Positions 1-6,647 of a stretch of DNA of 11,086 nucleotides are shown one piece after another. The translations under genes were made by a program, and so were the position numbers. The notes under the pieces were generated by a model that was not told the origin of the DNA, did not search any database, and saw only the letters and a list, made by a program, of their open reading frames with translations. Origin of the DNA: Frankiales bacterium (lineage in GTDB: Bacteria > Actinomycetota > Actinomycetes > JAFAQI01); the NCBI GenBank assembly GCA_019246495.1, contig JAFAQI010000246.1, forward strand, positions 1 to 11,086, in the 5' to 3' direction. How positions within the stretch are numbered: the stretch's first letter is position 1; the number at the start of each line of letters is the position of its first letter.

Positions 1-1107
1 CGCAAGGCCGTCGCGAGTGCCGTCGGCGCGCTCGCCGTGGCCGCCGGCGCGATTGTGGCGACCGCGGCTCCGGCCCTCGCCACCACGCCCCCCTACGAGC
101 CCGACTCCACCAACCAGATCGGCCAACTCGCGTTCTTCGACGCCGCCGGACACCGGGTCACGTCGGGATCCGTGAGCGATGCGCCGTTCGCGAAGTACGC
201 CGTCGCGACGACCAACGACCCGCAGACGGCTAACGCGACTGCGACGCTCTACGGCTACCTGCCGGTCAACGGCAGCCTGCCCGCCAACTGGTCCGGCGAA
301 CAGATGTCCGGCACGACGACGTTCCCCGTCAGTGGCGGTCCTGGCCCGATCGGCAGCGCCGGCGCGCATCGGCCGGTCGTGACGCTGACGTCGAGCGACC
401 TCACGCTGTCTGACCTCAAGGCGGACTACCCCAACACCGCGACCGACTCCTACCAGGGGCTCTACCAGATCCGGGTGCTGACGCCCGGCAACAACAAGTG
501 GTGGGCCGCGGACATCCAGATCACGGGGACGTCATGGACGCAGGTCTACCCGACCGGCGCGCCGGCGCCGAGCGGCTCGGTCTCGCTCAGCGGACCGCAC
601 CGCGTCGGCAAGACCGACACGTGCACGAAGTCGATCAGCAACGCGTCGAGCTTCGCCTACTCGTGGAAGGCCTCCGGCCACACGATCAGTGGGGCCACGA
701 AGTCGACGTACAAGGTGTCTGAGAAGTACGTCGGCAAGACCCTCACGTGCACAGTCGTCGCGACCGGCTCGGGCGGCACGACGCCGTTCACCAGCGCCGG
801 GCACAAGGTCCTCGTCGGGGCCAAGCTCGCGGCGAAGACGAAGCCCTACCTGCACCACGGCAGCAACCGTTCGTCGGCCAAGGTCGGCACCAAGGAGTCG
901 GTTGCGACCGGCAAGTGGTCACCGCAGGCGACGTCCTTCGGCTACCAGTGGCTGCTGAACGGCAAGAAGATCAAGCACGCCACGTCATCCAGCTACACCC
1001 CGAAGGCCTCGGCCGCGGGCAAGAAGCTTTCGTGCCGGATCACCGCGCACCGGCACGGCTGGCAGACCGGTTCGGCCACCACCAAGGCGATCACGGTCAA
1101 GCACTGA
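1..1107 (+). CDS. Secreted protein with two C-terminal Ig-like repeats (5' end outside window)
   Basis: The frame is open from base 1 and the true start lies upstream. Window residues 1-27 look like the end of a Sec signal peptide: Arg-Lys, a long Ala/Val-rich core, then Ala-Leu-Ala before TTPPYEPD. A GTG at 37 lies inside this core and would discard the basic n-region, so it is unlikely to be the start. Residues 28 to about 185 form a globular domain (YEPDSTNQIGQLAFFD near the start, ATLYGYLPVNG in the middle) resembling uncharacterised secreted actinobacterial proteins. Residues 191-272 and 277-366 are two copies of an Ig-like repeat with the pattern VGK, Y.W, G..I..AT.S.Y, GK.L.C. The first has two cysteines (208, 250) that could pair; the second has one (345). 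No catalytic motif, sortase signal or membrane anchor is visible. It is probably a secreted surface or adhesion-type protein; the function is unknown. Confidence 0.8.
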   Translation, partial: RKAVASAVGALAVAAGAIVATAAPALATTPPYEPDSTNQIGQLAFFDAAGHRVTSGSVSDAPFAKYAVATTNDPQTANATATLYGYLPVNGSLPANWSGEQMSGTTTFPVSGGPGPIGSAGAHRPVVTLTSSDLTLSDLKADYPNTATDSYQGLYQIRVLTPGNNKWWAADIQITGTSWTQVYPTGAPAPSGSVSLSGPHRVGKTDTCTKSISNASSFAYSWKASGHTISGATKSTYKVSEKYVGKTLTCTVVATGSGGTTPFTSAGHKVLVGAKLAAKTKPYLHHGSNRSSAKVGTKESVATGKWSPQATSFGYQWLLNGKKIKHATSSSYTPKASAAGKKLSCRITAHRHGWQTGSATTKAITVKH

Positions 1108-1119
1108 CAGGCAGCGTCG

Positions 1120-1154
1120 CGCGCGGGGTGTCACGGGTCGTGACACCCCGCGCG
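1120..1154 (+). terminator. Perfect 15-bp hairpin after the secreted-protein gene
   Basis: Bases 1120-1134 and 1140-1154 are exact reverse complements around a 5-base loop (GGGTC), starting 13 bases after the TGA at 1105-1107. The stem is very GC-rich. No T-run follows, which is common for putative terminators in high-GC actinomycetes. It separates the secreted-protein gene from the kinase gene 46 bases downstream. An operator or RNA-stabilising role is possible, but position favours termination. Confidence 0.7.
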
Positions 1155-1200
1155 TGCATCCGCGCGCTTGTCGCCGGGGCTCGTTGGGCATGCTGGACCC

Positions 1201-2376
1201 ATGACCACGGGTGATCCGGCGGCCGGCGCACGCCTGCTCGACGGCCGATATCGCCTGGGCGACCGGCTCGGCGGGGGCGCCGTCGCGGACGTCTACCGCG
1301 GCCAGGACGAGCGGTTGCAGCGGCCGGTCGCGGTCAAGCTCTTCCGCGGGGACGCGGCCGAACAGCTGCAGCGGCACGACGCGGAGATGCTCACGCTGGC
1401 TGCGCTCGACCACCCTTCGCTCGTCACCGTGTTCGACGCCGGCACCGATGCGGAGACCGACCAGCCGTTTCTCGTCATGCAGCTGGTCGAGGGCCCGACG
1501 CTCAGCGAGGAGCTGAAGGAGGGCCCGCTGCCCGGTGAACGCGCGGCCCGCTACGGCGCCGCTCTCGCGGACGCGCTCGGCTACGTCCACGAGCGCGGTC
1601 TCGTCCACCGCGACGTCAAGCCCGGCAACGTGCTCATCTCCACGGATGGCCGGGTGCACCTCGCCGACTTCGGCATCGCGCGTCTCGTCGACGCGGCGCA
1701 CGAGACCCGCACCGGCGACGTGCTCGGGACGCCGGCCTACTTCGCGCCGGAGCAGGTCGCCGGCGAAGCGGTCGGGCCACCGGCCGACATCTACGCGCTC
1801 GGCATCGTGCTCATCGAGTGCCTCACCGGCAAGCGGCCCTTCGAAGGTACGGCGATGGAAGTCGCGATGGCTCGCCTCGCGCGAGACCCCGACGTACCGG
1901 AAGCGTTCGGGCCTGACTGGCGCGACCTGCTGTCCGCGATGACCCGGCGCAACCCCGGCGACCGGCCGGCAGCGACCGCCGTCGCTGACGGCCTTCGTGC
2001 GATCGCCGATGGTGGCTCGCTGGATCGGACGGTCGCGATGCCTCCGGTCACCGCGGCGACGACAGCGACGACTGCGATGCCGGCCGCGACGACAGCGATG
2101 GCGCAGCCCACCACCGCGATGGCGCCGCTGGGGGCGACCACCGTCCTGCCGCCGACGTCCGCGCAACCCGCGCCTGCGGTCGTGCGGCGCCGCGGGCCCA
2201 CTCCGGCGGTGATCGCGCTGATCGTCGTTCTGGTGCTGGCGGCTGCAGCGGCGGCTGTCTATGCGGTGCACCGCAACAACACCAACCACGCGTCGGCGGT
2301 GCATCACGGCAAGCCGCATCTGCACCAGCCGCTCGAGCACGACCTGCGTCACCTGGAAGACCTGGTGCACCCGTGA
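1201..2376 (+). CDS. Transmembrane Ser/Thr protein kinase (PknB-like)
   Basis: This 391-residue protein has a complete Hanks-type kinase domain at about residues 17-272. Visible are the Gly-rich loop GGGAVADVY (24-32), the ATP-binding Lys46 in VAVK, catalytic HRDVKPGN (136-143, Asp138 and Asn143), the metal-binding DFG (156-158), APE (182-184), and Arg255 in the late NPGDRPAA motif. A Thr-rich juxtamembrane stretch (about 277-318) contains TVAM, several TTAM and TTVL motifs. A single membrane helix follows (about 334-356), then a short external tail of about 33 residues with eight His. The kinase therefore lies in the cytoplasm. There are no PASTA repeats, so the tail itself is an unlikely muropeptide sensor. 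ATG 1201 was chosen because the next in-frame start, TTG 1168, adds residues outside the domain. No clear Shine-Dalgarno is seen; a weak CATGCT at 1189-1194 could serve a leaderless transcript. The stop overlaps the next gene. Confidence 0.95.
   Translation: MTTGDPAAGARLLDGRYRLGDRLGGGAVADVYRGQDERLQRPVAVKLFRGDAAEQLQRHDAEMLTLAALDHPSLVTVFDAGTDAETDQPFLVMQLVEGPTLSEELKEGPLPGERAARYGAALADALGYVHERGLVHRDVKPGNVLISTDGRVHLADFGIARLVDAAHETRTGDVLGTPAYFAPEQVAGEAVGPPADIYALGIVLIECLTGKRPFEGTAMEVAMARLARDPDVPEAFGPDWRDLLSAMTRRNPGDRPAATAVADGLRAIADGGSLDRTVAMPPVTAATTATTAMPAATTAMAQPTTAMAPLGATTVLPPTSAQPAPAVVRRRGPTPAVIALIVVLVLAAAAAAVYAVHRNNTNHASAVHHGKPHLHQPLEHDLRHLEDLVHP
2029..2154 (+). other. Thr-rich juxtamembrane segment with repeated TTAM motifs
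   Basis: Kinase residues about 277-318 hold three TTAM motifs plus TVAM and TTVL, spaced by Ala and Pro. Thr followed by a hydrophobic residue at +3 is a known type of FHA-domain docking site once phosphorylated, and such juxtamembrane Thr clusters are typical autophosphorylation sites in actinobacterial kinases. Phosphorylation here is an inference. Confidence 0.55.
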
Positions 2377-2885
2377 TGCGGCGACTCGGCTTCGCCGGTG
2401 TCGCGGCGCTCGCTGTGGCGACCGCCGGGTGCGCAGCGTCCTCGCCGGGCGCGATCAACGCGGCCGGCACGCGCGTGCTGGCGCCGGCGGTGCAGCACCT
2501 GCGCGAGGTCGCACATACGGGCAACGTCGGCGCCCTGCGCGCGGCGGTGCACCAGTTCCAGGCGCTCGTGCGGCAGGAGCAGCAACGCGGCGACATCACC
2601 GCTTCGCGGGCGACGGCGCTGCTCGACGCTGCGGACATCCTGCTGCAGGACGCCAAGCCGTCGCCGTCCCCGACACCGACGGTCGTGCCGACCTCGACGT
2701 CACCCACCCCGACGCCGACCTCGGCCTCACCCACGCCGCCGCCGACAACTCCACCGCCGACGACGCCGCCGCCGACCTCGTCGTCGCCGTCGCCCGTCGT
2801 GTCCGCGTCGGTGGCCGCGGACGGAACGCCGGCTCCGGCCCGCTCGGCCGGTGCTCCGGCGGGGCAGCCGTCACCGTCGCCTTGA
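2376..2885 (+). CDS. Putative lipoprotein, helical head and Pro/Thr/Ser stalk, coupled to the kinase
   Basis: This is a 169-residue protein. It begins MRRLGFAG, has a short hydrophobic core, and reaches a lipobox-like TAGC with Cys19 as the probable lipidated residue; Thr at -3 is off-consensus. Residues about 30-93 look alpha-helical, with heptad-like leucines and a break at RGDIT. The DNA from about 2658 encodes a Pro/Thr/Ser-rich stalk (residues 95-140), ending in Ala/Pro/Ser. The ATG at 2376 shares its A with the kinase TGA (TGATG), so translation is probably coupled. A GTG one codon upstream (2373) is also possible. The lipoprotein would sit outside the membrane near the kinase's external tail. 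I recognise no family. A sensor, ligand-binding or scaffold partner of the kinase is an inference from coupling and topology. Confidence 0.8.
   Translation: MRRLGFAGVAALAVATAGCAASSPGAINAAGTRVLAPAVQHLREVAHTGNVGALRAAVHQFQALVRQEQQRGDITASRATALLDAADILLQDAKPSPSPTPTVVPTSTSPTPTPTSASPTPPPTTPPPTTPPPTSSSPSPVVSASVAADGTPAPARSAGAPAGQPSPSP
2658..2795 (+). repeat. Degenerate Pro/Thr/Ser codon repeat in the lipoprotein gene
   Basis: The lipoprotein stalk is encoded by imperfect tandem units giving SPSPTPT, SPTPTPT and then three PPPTT-like units. The units vary in codon choice, so this is low-complexity coding sequence and not an exact tandem array. Such stalks hold a domain away from the membrane and are often O-mannosylated in actinobacteria; glycosylation here is not shown. 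Confidence 0.65.
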
Positions 2886-2899
2886 CTTGATCGCGCGGA

Positions 2900-4504
2900 T
2901 CAGCCCGGCAGGAGCTTGCCCGGGTTGAGTACGCCGGCGGGGTCGAGCCGCTCCTTCACCGCGCGGATGGCTGCGACACCGACCTCGCCGAGCTCCGCCA
3001 GGACGTGCTCGCGATGCGCGGTGCCCACAGCGTGGTGGTGGGTGATCGTGCCGCCCGCCGCGACGATTGCGTCGTTGGCAGCCTGCTTGGCGGCGGCCCA
3101 CTGCTCGATCTCCCGACCGGAGTCGGCGGCCGCAAGGACGGTGAAGTAGAGCGAGGCGCCGGTCGGATAGACGTGTGAGATGTGACAGCCGACCAGCGCC
3201 CGGCCGAGTGTCTGGTGCAGCGCGTTGCGCACGCCGTCGTACAGCCCGGGCAGCGCACTCCACGTCGCCGCAGTCTCCAGCGTCTCGGCCAGAACTCCCG
3301 CATCGAGCAGCGAGTCGCGCAGGTATGGCCCATGGAACCGGCCGTGCCGCCACGACTCTCCGGCCTTGCTCCCCAGCGGCGCCCCGCCCGCGTCGCGCAG
3401 CACCTTGCGGACCGCGCGCCGGCGATAGCGAACGTCCGGCGCTGTGCCCTCGTAGCCGGTGATCACCAGACATCCGCCGGCGACGCCGCGCGCACGCAGG
3501 TACGACGACAGTGCGCGGCGGGTCAACCGGCCGGCGCTCGACATCACGAGGTTGACCCGCGTCTCGTCGGCGTCGGAGAGCCGAGCTACGTCGGGCAGCG
3601 GTCCGTCCTGCGCCAGCCGCCGGAAGGCGTCGCGGCCGGCCTCCCACGACGGAAGCATCCACGCCTCGTAGCGATGCACATTCGGAATTCGGTGGACGCG
3701 CAGCGTCACCTCCGTGACGACACCGAGCGTGCCTTCCGAGCCGAGCACCAGCCGTCGCAGGTCGGGGCCGGCCGCACTCCCGGCGAGCGCCGGCAGCACG
3801 AGCTCCCCGGCCGGCGTCGCCATCCGCAGCCCGACGACCATGTCGTCGATGCGGCCGTAGCCACTCGACGCCTGGCCGGCTGAGCGCGTCACCACGTAAC
3901 CACCGAGCGATGCGCGTTCGAAGCTCTGTGGGACGTGGCCGAGGGTGAGACCGTGCCCCGCCAGCGCCGCCTCGGCGTCAGGTGTCCGGATGCCGGGCTG
4001 GAAGGTCGCGGTCAGCGACACGGGGTCCACGTCGAGCAGCCGGTCGAGCTGCGAAAGGTCGAGAGCGACGACACTCGCGCAACCACCACGCTCGGCGTCG
4101 AGCCCGCCCACCACGCTGGTCCCACCACCCCAGGGCACGACCGCGACGCGTTCGTCGCTACAGACGCGCAGCACGTCCGCCACCTGCACGGCGTCGCGCG
4201 GCAGCAGCACCGCGTCGGGCGCCGCCGATGCGTCGGCGGATCGTCGCCGCATGATGTCGGAGTAGGACTGGCCACCCGCATGTCTCGCGCGCACGTCGTC
4301 GTCGGTCCGCACCGCGTCGGCACCTAGCGCGTTGACCAGCCGTTGCCGCGCTGACTCCGGAAGGCGGGACGGCGGCAGGACCGCCGCGCTGATCTCGGCA
4401 GGAGGTGCCGGCTTGGTCCGGCCGATCTCGTCGGCCAGCAGTGAGCGAAGGCGGCGGGGGAGCTCGGGACGGGTCGCGCCCCACGCGGTCCACGAAGTCG
4501 TCAT
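2900..4504 (-). CDS. FAD-binding oxidase, alkyldihydroxyacetonephosphate synthase-like
   Basis: This 534-residue VAO/PCMH-fold flavoprotein has an N-terminal FAD_binding_4 domain: LLPRDAVQVADVLR (about 100-113), the pyrophosphate loop VPWGGGTSVVGG (123-134), RSAGQASSGYGRIDDMV (207-223) and GSEGTLGVVTEVTLRV (255-270). The C-terminal half has PYLRDSLL, an HHH triplet at 489-491 in THHHAVG, and the closing DPAGVLNPGK motif. The YLRD and His-triplet motifs fit the AGPS family, which swaps the acyl group of acyl-DHAP for a fatty alcohol to make ether lipid. Bacterial members are mostly uncharacterised, so an oxidase or dehydrogenase role on another substrate remains possible. The start is ATG at 4504, 17 bases from the divergent TetR ATG, with no Shine-Dalgarno visible. 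Its stop lies 14 bases from the convergent lipoprotein stop. From memory, M. tuberculosis Rv2251 is the syntenic counterpart. Confidence 0.88.
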   Translation of the reverse strand: MTTSWTAWGATRPELPRRLRSLLADEIGRTKPAPPAEISAAVLPPSRLPESARQRLVNALGADAVRTDDDVRARHAGGQSYSDIMRRRSADASAAPDAVLLPRDAVQVADVLRVCSDERVAVVPWGGGTSVVGGLDAERGGCASVVALDLSQLDRLLDVDPVSLTATFQPGIRTPDAEAALAGHGLTLGHVPQSFERASLGGYVVTRSAGQASSGYGRIDDMVVGLRMATPAGELVLPALAGSAAGPDLRRLVLGSEGTLGVVTEVTLRVHRIPNVHRYEAWMLPSWEAGRDAFRRLAQDGPLPDVARLSDADETRVNLVMSSAGRLTRRALSSYLRARGVAGGCLVITGYEGTAPDVRYRRRAVRKVLRDAGGAPLGSKAGESWRHGRFHGPYLRDSLLDAGVLAETLETAATWSALPGLYDGVRNALHQTLGRALVGCHISHVYPTGASLYFTVLAAADSGREIEQWAAAKQAANDAIVAAGGTITHHHAVGTAHREHVLAELGEVGVAAIRAVKERLDPAGVLNPGKLLPG

Positions 4505-4540
4505 GCGCTACAGTGTGACACATGACGTCCCAACGTCACA
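4505..4540. promoter_or_regulatory. Divergent control region with nested inverted repeats and a likely leaderless promoter
   Basis: Only 17 bases (4505-4521) separate the two divergent ATGs. On the plus strand TACAGT at 4509-4514 fits the TAnnnT -10 pattern and lies 7 bases before ATG 4522, as expected for a leaderless mRNA. Inverted repeats cluster here: GTGT-G-ACAC (4513-4521), TGACGT/ACGTCA (4523-4528 and 4533-4538, 4-base spacer) and TGTGAC/GTCACA (4514-4519 and 4535-4540). They overlap the -10 and the start codon, where an autoregulating TetR could bind. Binding is inferred. Confidence 0.5.
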
Positions 4541-5157
4541 TCAACACCGCCTCGGACGGGGCCTCGGTCTCCGGAGCCACCTCGGCCGTTGACCGCGCGA
4601 TTCCCGCCAACGTGCTCGAGGCGACCCGCGCGACGGTTCTCGCCGTCGGGGTACGCCGGACCACGCTGACCGACGTCGCGCGCCGGGCGGGGGTCAGTCG
4701 CATGACGCTCTATCGGCTTGTGCCGGATGTCACGACGCTGATCCTCGAGGTGATGACGCGGGAGTTCGCTGCGCTGCTGCACGAGTGTGAGCGCAGCAGC
4801 GCGCGGCGTCGTACGGCGCGAGCACGCATCGTCGCGACTGCCGTGTCGATCGCGCGGACGCTGCCCGGCGAGCCGTTGTTCCGCCGGGTGCTCGACGTCG
4901 ACCCCGAGATCCTGCTGCCCTACATCACCGAGCGCATCGGGTCGACGCAGCGACTTGCGGCCGGTCACGTGCGACGCATGCTCGCCGATGGCGTCGCGGA
5001 CGGAAGTGTGCGCCGTGGCGACCTCGACGTCATGGCGACCGCGCTGGTCCTGCTCGTCACGCCCTACGTGTTGTCGGCGCGGTTGCTCGACGAGGTCGGC
5101 TACGACGCGGCGCTCGGCGAGCTCGAGCGGATCGTCGACGGTTGGTTGCGGCCATGA
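4522..5157 (+). CDS. TetR-family transcriptional regulator (glpD-linked)
   Basis: This 211-residue protein has a TetR-type helix-turn-helix at about residues 47-71: TTLTDVARRAGVSRMTLYRLV. The usual F-x-K after the recognition helix is replaced by VPDV. The C-terminal all-helical part would bind the ligand and dimerise; I cannot assign the ligand. About 25 polar residues precede the domain, so an internal start is possible, but ATG 4522 sits well behind a TAnnnT element and was kept. The TGA overlaps the glpD ATG by 4 bases (ATGA), so the regulator and glpD are co-transcribed, while the AGPS-like gene diverges. The likely job is control of both units, with autoregulation, in response to a lipid or glycerol-phosphate intermediate. 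The order matches Rv2249c-Rv2250c-Rv2251 of M. tuberculosis as I recall it. Confidence 0.9.
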   Translation: MTSQRHINTASDGASVSGATSAVDRAIPANVLEATRATVLAVGVRRTTLTDVARRAGVSRMTLYRLVPDVTTLILEVMTREFAALLHECERSSARRRTARARIVATAVSIARTLPGEPLFRRVLDVDPEILLPYITERIGSTQRLAAGHVRRMLADGVADGSVRRGDLDVMATALVLLVTPYVLSARLLDEVGYDAALGELERIVDGWLRP

Positions 5158-6647
5158 GCGATGACCGGCTCACCGCGCAGCGCCGCCGCGCCGACATCGA
5201 CGCGTTGCGGGCGGGTGCGGTTGTCGACGTACTGGTCGTCGGCGGTGGCGTGACCGGCGCCGGGGTCGCACTCGACGCAGCGAGTCGTGGGCTGTCCGTT
5301 GCCTTGGTCGAGAAGACCGATCTCGCGGCGGGCACGAGTCGGTGGTCGAGCAAGCTCGCGCACGGCGGCTTGCGCTACATCGCGGCCGGCCAGCTCGGCG
5401 TCGCGTGGGAGTCGGTCGTCGAGCGCAACCTGCTCGTCCGGCACATCGCGCCGCATCTGGTTCAGCCGATGCGGTTCGTCGTACCGGTGCTCGCCGGTCA
5501 CGGCCGCGGCAACCGCGCGCTCGCGCACGTCGGCTTCGGCATCGCCGACGGTATGCGCTTCGCCGCGCGGACACCGGCGCTCCTGCCCCGCACCCGCTGG
5601 GTGGGCGGCGACGCAGCACGCGAGCTCGTGCCCGCGCTGCGACCCGACGTCCGCGGCGCGTTCCTGACCGTGGACGGTTGCCTCGAGGACGACGCCCGGC
5701 TGGTCGTGGGAATCGCCCGCACGGCGGCAGCGAGCGGCGCCAGGATCGTCACGCATTGCACTGCGACCGAGGTGACTCGTGAGGGCGCGACCGTCGTAGA
5801 CGGACTGACCGGCGAAAGCTTCGACGTCCGCGCCCGCAGCGTCGTCGTCGCAGCCGGCGTGTGGTGCGGGGGCCTGGTCGACGGCGTCCCGTTGCAGCCG
5901 AGCAAGGGCACCCATGTGCTCGTCCGTCCCGAAGCGGTCGGCCACCCGTCGGCTGCCTTCAACATCCTCGTGCCGGGAAGTCGCAACCGGTTCGTGTTCG
6001 CGGTGCCGCGCCCGGACGGTCTCGTGCAGGTCGGGCTCACCGACGACGCGGTCGACGAGGTCGTCGACGTGCCGCTCGCGACAGATGACGAGGAACGGTT
6101 CCTGCTCGACACGCTGTCATCGGGGCTGTCCCGCCCGGTCGCCGCCGACGATGTGGTGGGCCGGTTCGCCGGCCTGCGGCCATTGCTGGGGCACGCCGAC
6201 GGCAGCACGGCTGCGGATCTCTCCCGCCGGCATGCGTTGCTCGACCGCGACGGAGTTGTCGTCATCGTCGGCGGAAAGCTCACGACCTACCGGCGCATGG
6301 CCGAGGATGCGGTCGATCGCGTGCAACGGTCGCTGGGCGTTGGAACTGCCTGCGTGACCAAGACCCTGCCGCTCGTCGGTGCTCGATCCGGCGGTGGAAT
6401 CGATCCGCCCCGGCTGCGCCGTCGGTTCGGCGGCGAGGCCGTCGAGGTCGCGGCGTGCGGGCCGGTCGAGCCTGTGGCGCTCGGAGTTCCTGCGCTCAAG
6501 TGCGAGGTCGGCTGGGCGGTGTCAGCCGAAGGTGCGACCGACGTCGAAGACGTGATGCGCCGACTGCGGTTGGACGTCGTACCGGAGTGGGAGTCGGCCG
6601 CCCGGCCCTACGTCGAAGAGGTCATGTCCGCGACCCACGGCTCCTGA
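5154..6647 (+). CDS. glpD: FAD-dependent glycerol-3-phosphate dehydrogenase
   Basis: This 497-residue DAO-superfamily enzyme oxidises sn-glycerol 3-phosphate to DHAP and passes electrons to the quinone pool at the membrane. The Rossmann FAD motif is VVGGGVTGAG (28-37), followed by the GlpD signature TSRWSSKLAHGGLRYI (61-76). GGKLTTYRRMAEDAVD near residue 380 is the second conserved FAD-contact region. The C-terminal DAO_C part is recognisable in SAEGATDVEDVMRRLRLD, but ends soon after. The length resembles the shorter GlpD1 type and not the 550-585 residue forms. ATG 5154 overlaps the TetR stop by 4 bases; a TTG at 5142 is a weaker alternative. The 3' end overlaps the convergent DUF6328 gene by 26 bases. 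DHAP production links it to the AGPS-like gene across the regulator. Confidence 0.92.
   Translation: MSDDRLTAQRRRADIDALRAGAVVDVLVVGGGVTGAGVALDAASRGLSVALVEKTDLAAGTSRWSSKLAHGGLRYIAAGQLGVAWESVVERNLLVRHIAPHLVQPMRFVVPVLAGHGRGNRALAHVGFGIADGMRFAARTPALLPRTRWVGGDAARELVPALRPDVRGAFLTVDGCLEDDARLVVGIARTAAASGARIVTHCTATEVTREGATVVDGLTGESFDVRARSVVVAAGVWCGGLVDGVPLQPSKGTHVLVRPEAVGHPSAAFNILVPGSRNRFVFAVPRPDGLVQVGLTDDAVDEVVDVPLATDDEERFLLDTLSSGLSRPVAADDVVGRFAGLRPLLGHADGSTAADLSRRHALLDRDGVVVIVGGKLTTYRRMAEDAVDRVQRSLGVGTACVTKTLPLVGARSGGGIDPPRLRRRFGGEAVEVAACGPVEPVALGVPALKCEVGWAVSAEGATDVEDVMRRLRLDVVPEWESAARPYVEEVMSATHGS

Noticed and set aside
985..2370. A 461-codon open frame on the minus strand across the kinase gene
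   Set aside because: Its translation is Arg/His/Gly-rich with no domain, and it lies exactly opposite a clear kinase. It is a by-product of high GC at third codon positions.
2371..2400. A frameshift splitting one kinase with a longer external domain
   Set aside because: The lipoprotein has its own start and a signal peptide with a Cys, so it reads as a separate gene and not as the broken end of the kinase.
5498..6283. A 261-codon minus-strand frame inside glpD
   Set aside because: It is Ser/Thr/Arg-rich with no recognisable family, and glpD motifs are intact on the plus strand over the same bases.
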